Shown here in pieces: positions 32,565 to 42,206 of a stretch of 64,000 nt of DNA. Position 1 is the first letter of the stretch. The number at the start of each line of letters is the position of its first letter. The DNA is from Haemophilus haemolyticus (GTDB taxonomy: Bacteria > Pseudomonadota > Gammaproteobacteria > Enterobacterales > Pasteurellaceae), in NCBI RefSeq assembly GCF_003351405.1, contig NZ_CP031240.1, positions 1,054,001 through 1,118,000 of the forward strand, written 5' to 3'. The notes beneath the pieces are model-generated. The model saw only the letters and a list, made by a program, of their open reading frames with translations, was not told the DNA's origin and did no database searches. Both the position numbers and the translations under genes were made by a program.

Positions 32565-32576
32565 TAGGTTCTCATA

Positions 32577-33602
32577 ATGCAAAAATCCTATTCTTTACAA
32601 GAATTGGCAACTCAAATCGGCGCTACCGTTCGCGGTAACGCCGATGTTGTTGTTGAGAATATCGCTCCACTCGATAAAGCCCAATCAAATCAACTTACTT
32701 TTATTTCTAACGCAAAATTCCGTGCATTATTAAAAGATTCTAACGCAGGAATTTTGGTTGTTTCTGAAGAGGATGTCGAACACTGTTCTTCAGAAAGCAA
32801 TTTACTTATTGTTAAAGATCCTTATGTAGCTTACGCAATTTTGGCTCAATATATGGATAGCACACCAAAGGCTGCGCAAGGCATTGCAAAAAGTGCGGTA
32901 ATTTTTGATAGTGCTTCTTTAGGTGAGAATGTTTCAATTGGTGCCAATGCAGTGATTGAGGAAGGCGTTGTACTTGGTGATAACGTGATCATTGGTGCAA
33001 ACTGCTTTGTTGGTAAAAATACCAAGATAGATTCAGGCACTCAACTTTGGGCTAATGTAACTGTTTACCATAACGTTGAGATTGGCACTAATTGCTTAAT
33101 TCAATCAGGAACAGTCATCGGTAGTGATGGTTTTGGTTACGCAAATGATCGTGGTTGTTGGGTTAAAATTCCACAAGTAGGCCAAGTAATAATTGGTAAT
33201 AACGTTGAGATTGGTGCGAATACCTGTATCGATAGAGGCGCATTAGACGCAACAATTATTGAAGATAACGTGATTATCGATAACCTTTGTCAAATTGCAC
33301 ATAATGTTCATATCGGCACAGGTACAGCGGTTGCTGGTGGCGTTATCATGGCGGGTAGTTTGACTGTTGGACGTTATTGCTTAATTGGCGGTGCAAGTGT
33401 GATTAATGGCCATATGGAAATTTGTGATAAAGTTACGATTACTGGAATGGGAATGGTTATGCGCCCAATTACAGAGCCCGGTGTATATTCTTCAGGTATT
33501 CCATTGCAAACGAATAAAGAATGGCGTAAAACAGCAGCACTGACGTTAGGTATTGATGGAATAAATAAACGTTTAAAAGCGTTAGAAAAGAAAATTTCTT
33601 AA
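32577..33602 (+). CDS. lpxD: UDP-3-O-acyl-glucosamine N-acyltransferase
   Basis: Adds the second hydroxyacyl chain in lipid A synthesis. The 341 residues have an N-terminal uridine-binding domain ([20 protein letters not shown]) and about ten left-handed beta-helix hexapeptide repeats, with the catalytic His in [15 protein letters not shown]-terminal helix ends LKALEKKIS. Twelve bases after skp. In other genomes fabZ-lpxA-lpxB follow; here a terminator does. Confidence 0.96.
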   Translation: MQKSYSLQELATQIGATVRGNADVVVENIAPLDKAQSNQLTFISNAKFRALLKDSNAGILVVSEEDVEHCSSESNLLIVKDPYVAYAILAQYMDSTPKAAQGIAKSAVIFDSASLGENVSIGANAVIEEGVVLGDNVIIGANCFVGKNTKIDSGTQLWANVTVYHNVEIGTNCLIQSGTVIGSDGFGYANDRGCWVKIPQVGQVIIGNNVEIGANTCIDRGALDATIIEDNVIIDNLCQIAHNVHIGTGTAVAGGVIMAGSLTVGRYCLIGGASVINGHMEICDKVTITGMGMVMRPITEPGVYSSGIPLQTNKEWRKTAALTLGIDGINKRLKALEKKIS

Positions 33603-33624
33603 TTTCTTCTGAAGTTTTATTACA

Positions 33625-33668
33625 AAATCCACACTTTAAAAGTTTACTATTAAAGTGTGGATTTTTTA
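33625..33668 (+). terminator. Intrinsic terminator of the uppS-lpxD run
   Basis: AAATCCACACTTTAA (33625-33639) and TTAAAGTGTGGATTT (33650-33664) form a 15-bp stem with a 10-base loop and a T-rich tail. Confidence 0.85.
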
Positions 33669-33719
33669 TTTTACTAAACGTAAATTAAAAAGATTAAGTC
33701 CATTAATTAAATTATCCTA

Positions 33720-33754
33720 TAAAACAAATAAGCCCAACTTAGGTTGGGCTTATT
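33720..33754 (-). terminator. Intrinsic terminator of tsf
   Basis: AATAAGCCCAAC (33727-33738) and GTTGGGCTTATT (33743-33754), 12-bp stem with TTAG loop; reading on the minus strand it is followed by TTGTTTT, ending the rpsB-tsf transcript. Confidence 0.85.
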
Positions 33755-33777
33755 AATATATAGTTGTCTTTGAAGAA

Positions 33778-34629
33778 TTATGCGTTACCGCCAGTGATTT
33801 TCGCTACTTCAGCAGCAAAGTCTTCTTCTTTTTTCTCGATACCTTCACCAACTTCTAAACGGATGAAGTTAGAAACTGAAGTGTTTACTGATTTTAAGAA
33901 GTCACCTACAGATACAGAAGGATCCATTACGAATGGTTGGCCAGTTAATGAAACTTCACCAGTGAATTTCTTCATACGACCTTCAACCATTTTCTCTGCA
34001 ATTTCTTTTGGTTTACCAGAGTTAACTGCGATGTCGATTTGGATTTGGCGTTCGTGTTCAACTACTTCTGCTGATACATCTTCTGGATTTACGAATTCTG
34101 GTTTAGATGCTGCTACGTGCATTGCTACTTTTTTAAGTTCATCTGCAGAACCTTGACCTGCAACTAATACACCGATTTTCGCGCCGTGTAAGTATTGAGC
34201 AATTACTTGACCATCTAAGTAAGCAACACGACGTATGTTCATGTTCTCACCGATTTTAGCCACTAATGCAGCGCGTTTTTCTTCGAATTGTGCTTGTAAT
34301 GCTTCGATAGTTGTACCTTTGTTTGCTGCTGCGAAATCAGCTACTTCGTTTGCTAAGCCTAAGAAACCAGCATCTTTTGCTACGAAGTCAGTTTCACAGT
34401 TCATTTCAACTAATACACCGAAACCATTTTCTACACGAGCAAGGATAACACCTTCAGCTGCAACGCGGCCTGCTTTTTTAGCTGCTTTAGCTTGACCAGA
34501 TTTACGCATATTGTCGATTGCTAACTCGATATCACCGTTTGCTTCAACTAATGCTTTTTTACATTCCATCATACCTGCGCCGGTACGTTCACGAAGTTCT
34601 TTTACTAATGATGCTGTGATTTCAGCCAT
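33778..34629 (-). CDS. tsf: Translation elongation factor Ts
   Basis: Exchanges GDP for GTP on EF-Tu. The 283 residues match the family: N-terminal UBA-like [20 protein letters not shown], the [12 protein letters not shown] core that contacts EF-Tu, and two subdomains. Codon use is that of a highly expressed gene. It follows rpsB on the same strand with a strong hairpin between them, as in E. coli. Confidence 0.98.
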   Translation of the reverse strand: MAEITASLVKELRERTGAGMMECKKALVEANGDIELAIDNMRKSGQAKAAKKAGRVAAEGVILARVENGFGVLVEMNCETDFVAKDAGFLGLANEVADFAAANKGTTIEALQAQFEEKRAALVAKIGENMNIRRVAYLDGQVIAQYLHGAKIGVLVAGQGSADELKKVAMHVAASKPEFVNPEDVSAEVVEHERQIQIDIAVNSGKPKEIAEKMVEGRMKKFTGEVSLTGQPFVMDPSVSVGDFLKSVNTSVSNFIRLEVGEGIEKKEEDFAAEVAKITGGNA

Positions 34630-34686
34630 TTTAAAAATCCTCTGTCGAAAATGCGATTTATTTTGACCGCACTTTTAGATAAAAAT

Positions 34687-34711
34687 ATAGGGGCTAAATT
34701 TTAGCCCCTAT
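34687..34711 (-). terminator. Attenuating hairpin between rpsB and tsf
   Basis: ATAGGGGCTAAA (34687-34698) and TTTAGCCCCTAT (34700-34711) are near-perfect palindromic arms; on the minus strand the stem is followed by ATTTTTAT. It probably ends part of rpsB transcription so that S2 and EF-Ts levels differ. Confidence 0.75.
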
Positions 34712-34762
34712 GCCAATTAATCGTTTGATTATTAAGGGCTTCGCCTTATTGCAAAACTTAAA

Positions 34763-35485
34763 TTATTCTGCGTCAGCTGCTAATTCTTCAGCAACTTGAG
34801 CTTCGTTACCACGACCTTCTTTAACCGCTGCTGCAGCTGCAGAAACGTAAAGTTGGATTGCACGAGTCGCATCATCGTTACCTGGGATAACGAAATCTAC
34901 GCCAGCTGGAGTTGAGTTAGTATCAACGATAGCAAATACAGGAATACCTAGGTTGTTTGCTTCTTTAACTGCGATATGTTCGTGGTCTGCACCGATAACG
35001 AATAACGCATCTGGTAAGCCGCCCATATCTTTGATACCACCAAGGCTTAATTCAAGTTTTTCCATCTCACGGCTACGCATTAACGCTTCTTTTTTGGTTA
35101 ATTTATCAAAAGTACCGTCTTGAGATTGGGTTTCTAAATCTTTTAAACGTTTAATTGATTGACGAACTGTTTTCCAGTTAGTCAACATACCACCTAACCA
35201 ACGGTGGTTTACGTAATATTGCTGACAATCTAATGCTGCTGCTTGAACTGCTTCAGACGCTGCACGTTTTGTACCAACGAATAATACTTTACCGTTGTTG
35301 CTAGCAATGCGAGTTAATTCCGCTAAAGCTTCGTTGAATAAAGGTAAAGTTTTTTCAAGATTGATGATGTGAACACCGTTACGAGCACCAAAAATGAAAG
35401 GTTTCATTTGTGGGTTCCAGTAACGAGTTTGGTGTCCGAAGTGTACGCCTGCGTTGATCATGTCGCGCATTGAAACTTGTGCCAT
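34763..35485 (-). CDS. rpsB: 30S ribosomal protein S2
   Basis: Small-subunit protein S2. The ATG at 35485 (AAAAGGAAAATATT upstream) gives 240 residues starting [25 protein letters not shown]; the longer frame to 35518 covers the leader. Conserved [29 protein letters not shown] and [25 protein letters not shown] are present. An S2-type leader precedes it and probably mediates self-repression. Confidence 0.98.
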   Translation of the reverse strand: MAQVSMRDMINAGVHFGHQTRYWNPQMKPFIFGARNGVHIINLEKTLPLFNEALAELTRIASNNGKVLFVGTKRAASEAVQAAALDCQQYYVNHRWLGGMLTNWKTVRQSIKRLKDLETQSQDGTFDKLTKKEALMRSREMEKLELSLGGIKDMGGLPDALFVIGADHEHIAVKEANNLGIPVFAIVDTNSTPAGVDFVIPGNDDATRAIQLYVSAAAAAVKEGRGNEAQVAEELAADAE

Positions 35486-35570
35486 AATATTTTCCTTTTG
35501 TTGGGGTTGAGCCTCCACATATCAGCTAATCGACCGTTTGGCACCCCGATTAAGCCTTGTTGATATGTGT
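35486..35570 (-). promoter_or_regulatory. rpsB (S2) autoregulatory mRNA leader
   Basis: On the rpsB strand, arms 35561-35568 and 35517-35524 (ACATATCA/TGATATGT) form an 8-bp outer stem. Inside it 35547-35552 and 35527-35532 (TAATCG/CGATTA) pair, with an inner GG-CC stem. GGGGT in the inner region can also pair with ACCCC just before the ribosome site (35503-35507), a possible pseudoknot. This layout fits the S2 leader known in gamma-proteobacteria. Confidence 0.7.
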
Positions 35571-35662
35571 GTGTTGTTAGTAATTAAAAAGCTGCTTTTG
35601 AAAGGCAAAAACAGCGGGGCGATTTATACCATAAAGTGAGGTTAAAAACCAGTTTATTTTGT

Positions 35663-36427
35663 TTATTTCTCTACTTTTATTGCTTTGATAAATAACAACG
35701 GTGGGCGGTGGGATAAATCTTTAAATTCATTATGCCATTGCGGTTGATCGGCAAGCATGGGTTCTTCCATTTGCTCGATTTGAAACCCTGCATGAATTAA
35801 ATTATTGATAATTGTTGCTGTTGTTCGATGATAGGTTTGAAACGGCTGTTTGAACCAATTTCTATTGCGTTTTCCTTCTTCTCGATAATGATTTAAACGA
35901 TAAGCAATTTGCTGTTTTTTGTCATTTTTTTCCCAGCGTTCCCCTTCTTTATGGCAAGTCGTAATCGGATGCTCTTGGGAAAAAACTAATGTGCCGTTAG
36001 GTTTAAGTTTGTTGGCAATAGAAGCTAATAAAGCGAGAAAATCTTCAATATAATGAAAAGCAAAAGAGCTGGTAATGATATCAAAATCACTTTCTGGCAA
36101 TTCTGCTAATTTTTCCATCGGTAACTGATATAACGAAAAACGTCCAGAAAATTGACCGCATTTTTGCAGATCTTTTTCAGCTTGTTCGAGCATTTTTTCG
36201 GAAAGATCGGTTCCGATGACTTTATCTGCCCCTTGTTCTAGATAAAGTTGTAAATGTCCTCCAGTGCCACAGCCTAAATCGAGTAATTTTTTCCCTTTTA
36301 AATCAGGCAACAGTGAGAGCATGGTAGGCTTTTCAACAATTTCATTGAGACTAATTGGATTTGCACGGAGTTTCTGATAAAGCTCAAAGAAGTTTTCTTG
36401 GTCATAAACGCTAGTTTTATTATTCAT
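35663..36427 (-). CDS. Class I SAM-dependent methyltransferase
   Basis: The 254 residues contain motif I LLDLGCGTGGHLQLYLEQG around residue 55, an acidic loop GTDLSEKMLEQA and FDIITSSFAFHYIEDF, the arrangement of the Methyltransf_11 superfamily. Residues after 200 (IEQMEEPMLADQPQWHNEF) resemble small-molecule methylases. The substrate cannot be told. It is on the same strand as rpsB but downstream and separated by the leader region of rpsB only at its 3' side, so it is transcribed on its own. Confidence 0.85.
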   Translation of the reverse strand: MNNKTSVYDQENFFELYQKLRANPISLNEIVEKPTMLSLLPDLKGKKLLDLGCGTGGHLQLYLEQGADKVIGTDLSEKMLEQAEKDLQKCGQFSGRFSLYQLPMEKLAELPESDFDIITSSFAFHYIEDFLALLASIANKLKPNGTLVFSQEHPITTCHKEGERWEKNDKKQQIAYRLNHYREEGKRNRNWFKQPFQTYHRTTATIINNLIHAGFQIEQMEEPMLADQPQWHNEFKDLSHRPPLLFIKAIKVEK

Positions 36428-36524
36428 CTCGTATCCTATATTACAAATAAAAAAGGGGAATATTGATCTGCTGTCCCGAAATTCATATTAAAACAACTAA
36501 CTGATTAAAGTGTAGATTTTTTAT

Positions 36525-36988
36525 GACTAACTATAACCAACTCTTCAAACAACAAATGAGCAATGTTTATCTTCAATGCAATAAAAATCATTCTCTCCCC
36601 TAAGGCATCTTAAACGTCCCGAACAAACATTACATCGTTGAATGTAAACAATTTAATCTTGGTAGAATCAATGGTTACAAGTCTCTGAAAGACAAGGTAT
36701 AAACAGCTTAATGCCTAAAAGTCATCCAACGCCCTAAAATGCTACTTAAGTCTAAAATACGAGAAGAAACGTTGGAATTAGAGAATCTCAAACTTTATGC
36801 GGAGAATGCTATTCTAGAAAAGTTATAAGTCTCAACTAACAGAAAAAGCCACAATCGTCAAAGCATTAAGGATGGATTTTCTAATTCAGATATTGCTTGA
36901 TTTAACGGCGTTAGCACTCAATGTTTTCTTTTGTCATGAAAAGTGGATATTCATTATTACCACCATGAGAGTATTCGGTGTAAACTAA
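36525..36988 (+). pseudogene. Decayed IS3-family (IS150-like) transposase remnant
   Basis: Broken frames give pieces of an OrfA/OrfB pair. FNLGRINGYKSLKDK resembles the helix-turn-helix; REETLELENLKLYAENAILEKL is the leucine-zipper end of OrfA. After a one-base frame shift, KSQLTEKATIVKALRMDF and then a region ending in RVFGVN resemble the start of OrfB (ATIVKALR, then the H..I..I....R.G motif). Stops and shifts occur throughout. No inverted repeats were identified. Confidence 0.55.
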
Positions 36989-36991
36989 AAA

Positions 36992-37020
36992 ACTAAGCCC
37001 TGTGAATCACAGAGCTTAGT
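36992..37020 (-). terminator. Intrinsic terminator of raiA
   Basis: ACTAAGCCCTGTG (36992-37004) and CACAGAGCTTAGT (37008-37020) pair with one mismatch and a 3-base loop. On the minus strand it is followed by a TTTTTTAGTTT tail. It lies 84 bases past the raiA stop. Confidence 0.8.
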
Positions 37021-37103
37021 CCTTGATTTAATAACTTAACTTTTTGGGGAGGGATAAAATTTCACCGCTCTTTTGCTTTTCTTTGTTTAGTTTATTTTCA
37101 ATA

Positions 37104-37427
37104 CTAGTTTTCAAACGAATCTTTTAAGCGTTCATCTGTTCGTCGAGATTCACTTTTATGTTGAAGCTTATTGAGCTGGCGCTCTAATTTTTCTTCAACT
37201 TCATTAATTGCTTTATACATATCATCTGAGGTTGCACTTGCCAATAAATTGCCCAATGGCGTGCCAATAGATGCTTCTACAGTAAATCCATTCGGTACTT
37301 TGTTTAAAACAAAATGGGGGTTAATTAACTGTGTTTGCCATTTACCTAATTTCGCGAGTCTTTCCTCCACGTGTTCACGAATTGCAGGGGTGATTTCCAT
37401 TTGTTTGCTGGTGATATTAAGTGTCAT
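37104..37427 (-). CDS. raiA: Ribosome-associated inhibitor / hibernation factor
   Basis: Binds the 30S decoding region in stationary phase or cold and blocks translation. The 107-residue protein starts [30 protein letters not shown], the S30AE domain signature, and contains the [29 protein letters not shown] helix. Size fits short HPF/YfiA. GAGGT ribosome site is strong. It stands alone with its own terminator. Confidence 0.94.
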   Translation of the reverse strand: MTLNITSKQMEITPAIREHVEERLAKLGKWQTQLINPHFVLNKVPNGFTVEASIGTPLGNLLASATSDDMYKAINEVEEKLERQLNKLQHKSESRRTDERLKDSFEN

Positions 37428-37618
37428 AGCATTTACCTCTTTGTTGCGTGATTTACAGTTTTCTTTAATTACAAAATAGCTTTCTTAATTCGGGTTTTCA
37501 AGGGCTTTAAGAGAAAATATCAAAGTAATTTTTAAAAATATGATCTATGTCTAATTTCTGAAAAAAGCTGCTTTTCTTTCTAAGATAAGTTGTTAAGATG
37601 GGAAATTGTGATAAGAAA

Positions 37619-37655
37619 AAAAGGTGTGGATGTTGACTGTATCTACACCTTTTTT
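37619..37655 (-). terminator. Intrinsic terminator of the symporter gene
   Basis: AAAGGTGTGGAT and ATCTACACCTTT pair (one G-T) around a 9-base loop; reading on the minus strand a TTTTTTT run follows. It is 8-40 bases beyond the symporter stop. Confidence 0.8.
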
Positions 37656-37662
37656 CATTTGA

Positions 37663-39033
37663 TTATTCTACGATTTCATCTTGATCGTGATGATTTATTT
37701 TCAATCGTTGGAAATAGTCTTTTGTTTCTTCAATCACAATTTTTCTCAATCCAATGAGTGCGATGAGATTTGGGAAGGCCATTAAACCATTTACGATATC
37801 GGCAATAATCCAGATTAAATTTAAGTGTAAGAATGAGCCTAACCCCACCAACACAATATAAGCTAAACGATATAGTTTTACGCCGCGAATACCAACGAGA
37901 TAAACAAAGCAACGTTCACCGTAGTAACACCAGCCTAAAATAGTTGTGAATGCAAAAAATAATAAACCGACGGTTACAATCGTTGCGCCAATTGATGCCC
38001 CTAAACCTTGTGCAAAGGCGTAGTTTGTTACTGTTGCACCCGCTAATTCAGGGTTATTCCAAGCGCCTGTTAACACTAATACAATACCAGTCATTGTACA
38101 AACGATGATGGTATCCAAGAATGTACCTGTCATGGAAATTAAGCCTTGGCGGACAGGTTCACGAGTTTGTGCCGCTGCAGCTGCAATTGGTGCACTTCCT
38201 AAACCTGATTCATTGGAGAAAATACCTCGAGCGACGCCTGATTGAATAGCCTTCATTACGGTAAAGCCAACAGTTCCGCCTAGCGCAGCCTGAGGTTCAA
38301 AAGCACTATAAATAATTAATGAGATCGCATCTGGTACTTTTTCTATATTTAAAAGGATAATAACCAGTGAAGTAGTGACATATAAAATTGCCATAAACGG
38401 TACAATTAGCGATGATGCGGTTGCGATACGTTTTACACCACCAAGAATGATTAAGCCGACTAAAAGCGTAACAATAATTGCAGTAACTAAAACGGGAATA
38501 TTAAAAGTATCTTGCATTGCATGGGTAATCGCATTGACCTGTGGGAATGTACCGATCCCGAAAAAGGCAACCATTACACCAAATAATGCAAATAATTTTG
38601 CTAGCCATTTGATACCTAGACCGCGTTCAATGTAATACATTGGACCGCCAGCCATAAAGCCATTTTTATCGCGAACACGGTATTTAACTGCGAGTAAACA
38701 TTCGGCATATTTTGTTGCCATTCCTAACAAGGCGACTAGCCACATCCAAAAAATAGCGCCAGGCCCACCTGCTTGTACAGCAGTTGCAACGCCCACAATA
38801 TTCCCAGTTCCGATCGTTGCTGCTAATGCGGTACAAAGTGCGGCAAAAGATGAGACATCGCCTTTTCCACCTTTATCTTTTTTAAATAAATAACCCAGCG
38901 CACGTGGTAAATAGCGAATTTGAATAAAGCCTAAACGTAGCGTTAAATAGAGCCCTGTGCCCGATAAGAGTATGAGTAGCGGTGCGCCCCAAATAAAGCT
39001 ATCAATAGCTGAAAGAATTGACTCAATTGTCAT
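37663..39033 (-). CDS. Sodium:alanine/glycine symporter (AGCS family)
   Basis: The 456-residue membrane protein has about ten helices and AGCS motifs: GTGNIVGVATAVQAGGPGAIFWMW near the N-terminus and FSNESGLGSAPIAAAAAQT in the middle. Members import Ala or Gly with sodium. The tandem glycine riboswitch directly upstream (39143-39332) argues that glycine is the relevant ligand and perhaps the substrate. GAGG lies ten bases before the ATG. Older Haemophilus annotation names it dagA by analogy only. Confidence 0.92.
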   Translation of the reverse strand: MTIESILSAIDSFIWGAPLLILLSGTGLYLTLRLGFIQIRYLPRALGYLFKKDKGGKGDVSSFAALCTALAATIGTGNIVGVATAVQAGGPGAIFWMWLVALLGMATKYAECLLAVKYRVRDKNGFMAGGPMYYIERGLGIKWLAKLFALFGVMVAFFGIGTFPQVNAITHAMQDTFNIPVLVTAIIVTLLVGLIILGGVKRIATASSLIVPFMAILYVTTSLVIILLNIEKVPDAISLIIYSAFEPQAALGGTVGFTVMKAIQSGVARGIFSNESGLGSAPIAAAAAQTREPVRQGLISMTGTFLDTIIVCTMTGIVLVLTGAWNNPELAGATVTNYAFAQGLGASIGATIVTVGLLFFAFTTILGWCYYGERCFVYLVGIRGVKLYRLAYIVLVGLGSFLHLNLIWIIADIVNGLMAFPNLIALIGLRKIVIEETKDYFQRLKINHHDQDEIVE

Positions 39034-39142
39034 GTGATTCCTCGTCGTTTAAATCAAAAATAAACACGACAAGAAGACGAAAAGATACAATGGAAAAGAA
39101 AGTGCGGTGAAAAGATTGATAATTTCCACACTTACGATAGAT

Positions 39143-39332
39143 TGTCTTTTGCCCCTGTCCTTTTGCCTGAGCGTTTGAAAAACGATTGAAAAATTAACCG
39201 CTCTTTTGCGCCTTCGGCGTCCATTTCTAAAATGGATCTCTCCAAGGGTTCGTCCAGTAACAGTCCCTGCCATCGCACCTGAAAGATTTTACATCGTCGG
39301 TGTGGGGTCAATTCCCCCGCTCTCCAGCTACC
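39143..39332 (-). ncRNA. Tandem glycine riboswitch
   Basis: Two aptamers lie in the leader of the symporter gene. The first (about 39332-39262) has GGAGAGC, CACCGACGATG and CAGGTGCGATGGCAGGGACTG. The second (about 39247-39145) has TTGGAGAGATCC, GCCGAAGGCGCAAAAGAG and CTCAGGCAAAAGGACAGGGG. These are the conserved parts of the cooperative glycine riboswitch. The ~110-base spacer to the start codon holds an uptake sequence at 39100 and an imperfect TCGTGTTTA/TAAACGA stem touching the GAGG ribosome site, suggesting translational control. Confidence 0.9.
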
Positions 39333-39454
39333 TTCATCCGAACTCACTTTTCATTGTGACAATCACAATGAAAGCGTATGGATTCTATCAAAATGGGAAA
39401 TTAATTTCAAAAAGGAATTTTAAAATAGTCTCTCAGTTGATAGAAATAATGACT

Positions 39455-40165
39455 TTATTCTATATCCCCACAAAAACGATATCCTTCACCATGCACCGTC
39501 ATAATGATATTTGGAGTATTAGGATGATCTTCAAAATGTTTTCTAATGCGTCGAATTGTGACATCTACAGTTCGATCCTGAGGTTTCAATTCACGTCCCG
39601 TCATTTTTTTTAGTAATTCTTCGCGAGTTTGTAATTTTCCTGGATTTTCACAGAAATGTAGCATTGCACGAAATTCACTGCGCGGAAGTTTAAATTCTTG
39701 ACCTTCTGGCGTAATTAAACTGTGGCTATTTAAGTCTAATTTCCAGCCATTAAAACGATAGAATTCTCGACCAAATGTATTTTCTTTTTCTTGATGCGGC
39801 ATTGTACGATGCAATAGATTACGTGCACGGATAGTCAATTCTCGAGGGTTAAACGGCTTGGTTAAATAATCGTCGGCACCGATTTCTAGCCCTAGAATTT
39901 TATCGACTTCATTATCACGACCAGTTAGGAATATTAGTGGCAAGTTGAGTTCTTCGCGAAGCTCTCTTGCTAATAATAAACCGTTTTTACCTGGTAAATT
40001 AATATCCATCACCACCAAATTAATACTGTGGTTTTCCAACATGTGATGCATCTCTGCGCCATTTTCTGCTTCAAGCACATCATACCCTTCCGCTTCAAAA
40101 ATCCCTTTAAGCGTATTTCGGGTAACGATTTCATCTTCAACAACGAGAATTTGTGGAGTAGCCAT
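39455..40165 (-). CDS. arcA: Aerobic respiration control response regulator ArcA
   Basis: OmpR-class regulator that represses aerobic and activates some anaerobic genes when phosphorylated by ArcB. The 236 residues have the receiver with phospho-acceptor Asp54 ([12 protein letters not shown]), KPF signalling Lys, and a winged-helix DNA-binding domain ([21 protein letters not shown]). Divergent from dsbD across 190 bases containing an FNR-like dyad. ArcB is not in the window. Confidence 0.96.
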   Translation of the reverse strand: MATPQILVVEDEIVTRNTLKGIFEAEGYDVLEAENGAEMHHMLENHSINLVVMDINLPGKNGLLLARELREELNLPLIFLTGRDNEVDKILGLEIGADDYLTKPFNPRELTIRARNLLHRTMPHQEKENTFGREFYRFNGWKLDLNSHSLITPEGQEFKLPRSEFRAMLHFCENPGKLQTREELLKKMTGRELKPQDRTVDVTIRRIRKHFEDHPNTPNIIMTVHGEGYRFCGDIE

Positions 40166-40275
40166 TTTCCATCCTTATACTTATTTTGGTGTATGCTATC
40201 ATGATTCCATTCTAGCGGTGTAACATTGTTGTAACAATAAAAAAGTGCGGTTATTTTTTATAAGATTTTCCTTTT

Positions 40276-40291
40276 TATGATCTAAATCATA
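40276..40291. promoter_or_regulatory. Candidate FNR-type site between arcA and dsbD
   Basis: TATGAT-CTAA-ATCATA is a symmetric dyad close to the FNR consensus TTGAT-N4-ATCAA, with one mismatch per arm. arcA is activated by FNR in E. coli, which makes this position plausible. It lies 110 bases from the arcA start and 65 from dsbD. Confidence 0.4.
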
Positions 40292-40355
40292 GTTTTAGAT
40301 ATTCAAATTTCTTTGTGATAGAATTTAGCGCATTTTTACTTTTCCTTTCAATTCT

Positions 40356-42095
40356 ATGAAAAAACTTTTTCTTTTTTTTACACTGATTTTTACCGCACTT
40401 GCAGCTAACGCAGGTCTATTTGATAAAAAACAATCTTTCTTGAAAGTAGATGATGCTTTTGCATTCTCTGCCACTTTATCTACGGATAAAAGTCAATTAC
40501 AGGTTCATTGGGACATTGCTGATGGCTATTATTTATATCAAGATAAGATTAGTGCTGAATTAGTGGGTAAATCGGATGTTCTCACTTTGCATGCTCAACA
40601 AGCAGCTGAATTACATCAAGATCCTTATTTTGGTGAAGTGAAGGTGTTTACTCGCTCAATTGATGGAGTATTTAGTGGCGCATTTAGCAATGCTGATGAA
40701 CAGGTTGAAATCAGTTATCAAGGGTGTACTGAAGGTTTTTGCTATCCGCCTGAAACTAAAGTATTACGCATTGGGGATTTAGCTGTTTCTCAAGAGAAAA
40801 CTGTCGAAAAAACAGTTGAAAAAAATACCGCACTTTTATCTGAACAAGATCGTTTAGCTAATGGTTTATTCCATAGTAAATGGGCGATTTTTGGTTTCTT
40901 TTTATTGGGATTGGGGCTGGCTTTTACGCCTTGCGTATTGCCAATGTTACCGTTACTTTCTGCCATTGTTATCGGCCAGCAACAACGTCCAAATATGATG
41001 CGAGCGTTTAGTTTAGCTTTTCTTTATGTTCAAGGTATGGCACTGACTTACACCTTGTTAGGGCTTGCAGTAGCGGCTATCGGTTTGCCGTTTCAAATCG
41101 CTTTGCAACATCCTTATGTGATGATCGGGCTTTCTATTTTATTTGTTGTGCTTGCCCTTTCAATGTTTGGCTTATTTACTATTCAATTGCCAAATAGCTT
41201 ACAAAATAAATTGAATACATGGAGTCAAAAACAAACCTCGGGCGCTTTTGGCGGTTCCTTTGCGATGGGCATGATTGCTGGGCTTGTGGCATCACCTTGC
41301 ACATCTGCACCACTTTCTGGTGCTTTACTTTATGTGGCGCAAAGTGGTGATTTATTCACTGGAGCAGCGACCCTTTATTTGCTCGCACTTGGTATGGGCG
41401 TGCCGCTAATGTTAATCACATTGTTTGGTAATAAAATTTTGCCAAAATCAGGTGAGTGGATGAACACAGTGAAACAAACATTCGGCTTTGTTATGTTAGC
41501 ATTACCTGTGTTTTTGCTTTCTCGTATTTTGCCTGAAGTATGGGAGCCACGCTTATGGGCTGGATTAGCGACAGCATTCTTTATTTGGTTTGCGTTGCAG
41601 ATGCCTAAGAGTGGTTTTGGCTACGCAATTAAAATTATTAGTTTTGCTTTGGCTATGGTTTCCGTACAACCTTTGCCAAATTGGATTTGGCAAACTCAGA
41701 CCACAACACAAAGTGCGGTAGAAAATAAGCCTGTTTCTCAGGTTAAATTTAAGCAAATTAAAAATATTGAAGAATTTGACCGCACTTTAGCTGAAAATCC
41801 GCATTTGATCGCGATGTTGGATTTATACGCGGATTGGTGTGTGGCTTGTAAAGAATTTGAAAAGCTGACTTTTTCAGATCCAAAAGTGCAACAGCAATTT
41901 CAAAATATCTTATTGTTACAAGTGAATATGACAAAGAATAGCCCAGAAAATAAAGCATTAATGGAACGCTTTAATGTTATGGGATTACCCACAATTTTAT
42001 TTTTTGATAAGCAAAATAATGAGATTCAAGGAAGTAGAGTAACGGGCTTTATGGATGCCGATTCTTTTTCTAATTGGATTGAAAAGCTACTTTAG
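40356..42095 (+). CDS. dsbD: Thiol:disulfide interchange protein DsbD
   Basis: Moves reducing power from cytoplasmic thioredoxin to periplasmic DsbC and CcmG. The 579 residues have a signal peptide, an N-terminal immunoglobulin-like domain with Cys pair (GCTEGFC), eight membrane helices with the redox cysteines FTPCVLPM and ASPCTSAP, and a C-terminal thioredoxin domain with WCVAC. All six catalytic cysteines are present. Two uptake sequences lie in the gene. Confidence 0.96.
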   Translation: MKKLFLFFTLIFTALAANAGLFDKKQSFLKVDDAFAFSATLSTDKSQLQVHWDIADGYYLYQDKISAELVGKSDVLTLHAQQAAELHQDPYFGEVKVFTRSIDGVFSGAFSNADEQVEISYQGCTEGFCYPPETKVLRIGDLAVSQEKTVEKTVEKNTALLSEQDRLANGLFHSKWAIFGFFLLGLGLAFTPCVLPMLPLLSAIVIGQQQRPNMMRAFSLAFLYVQGMALTYTLLGLAVAAIGLPFQIALQHPYVMIGLSILFVVLALSMFGLFTIQLPNSLQNKLNTWSQKQTSGAFGGSFAMGMIAGLVASPCTSAPLSGALLYVAQSGDLFTGAATLYLLALGMGVPLMLITLFGNKILPKSGEWMNTVKQTFGFVMLALPVFLLSRILPEVWEPRLWAGLATAFFIWFALQMPKSGFGYAIKIISFALAMVSVQPLPNWIWQTQTTTQSAVENKPVSQVKFKQIKNIEEFDRTLAENPHLIAMLDLYADWCVACKEFEKLTFSDPKVQQQFQNILLLQVNMTKNSPENKALMERFNVMGLPTILFFDKQNNEIQGSRVTGFMDADSFSNWIEKLL

Positions 42096-42206
42096 TTATT
42101 TTCTACTTTTGGTAAAAAGTATTTTTCAATTTTAATTATTGTTTAACTATCCGTTAAAGATTAATATAGTGCTGTTTTAATTCATCTTTAAACAAAAGGA
42201 AAGTAA

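Noticed and set aside
39049-39347. Open frames over the symporter leader
   Set aside because: They cross the tandem glycine riboswitch; RNA motif conservation explains this region, and the translations are basic and low complexity without homology.
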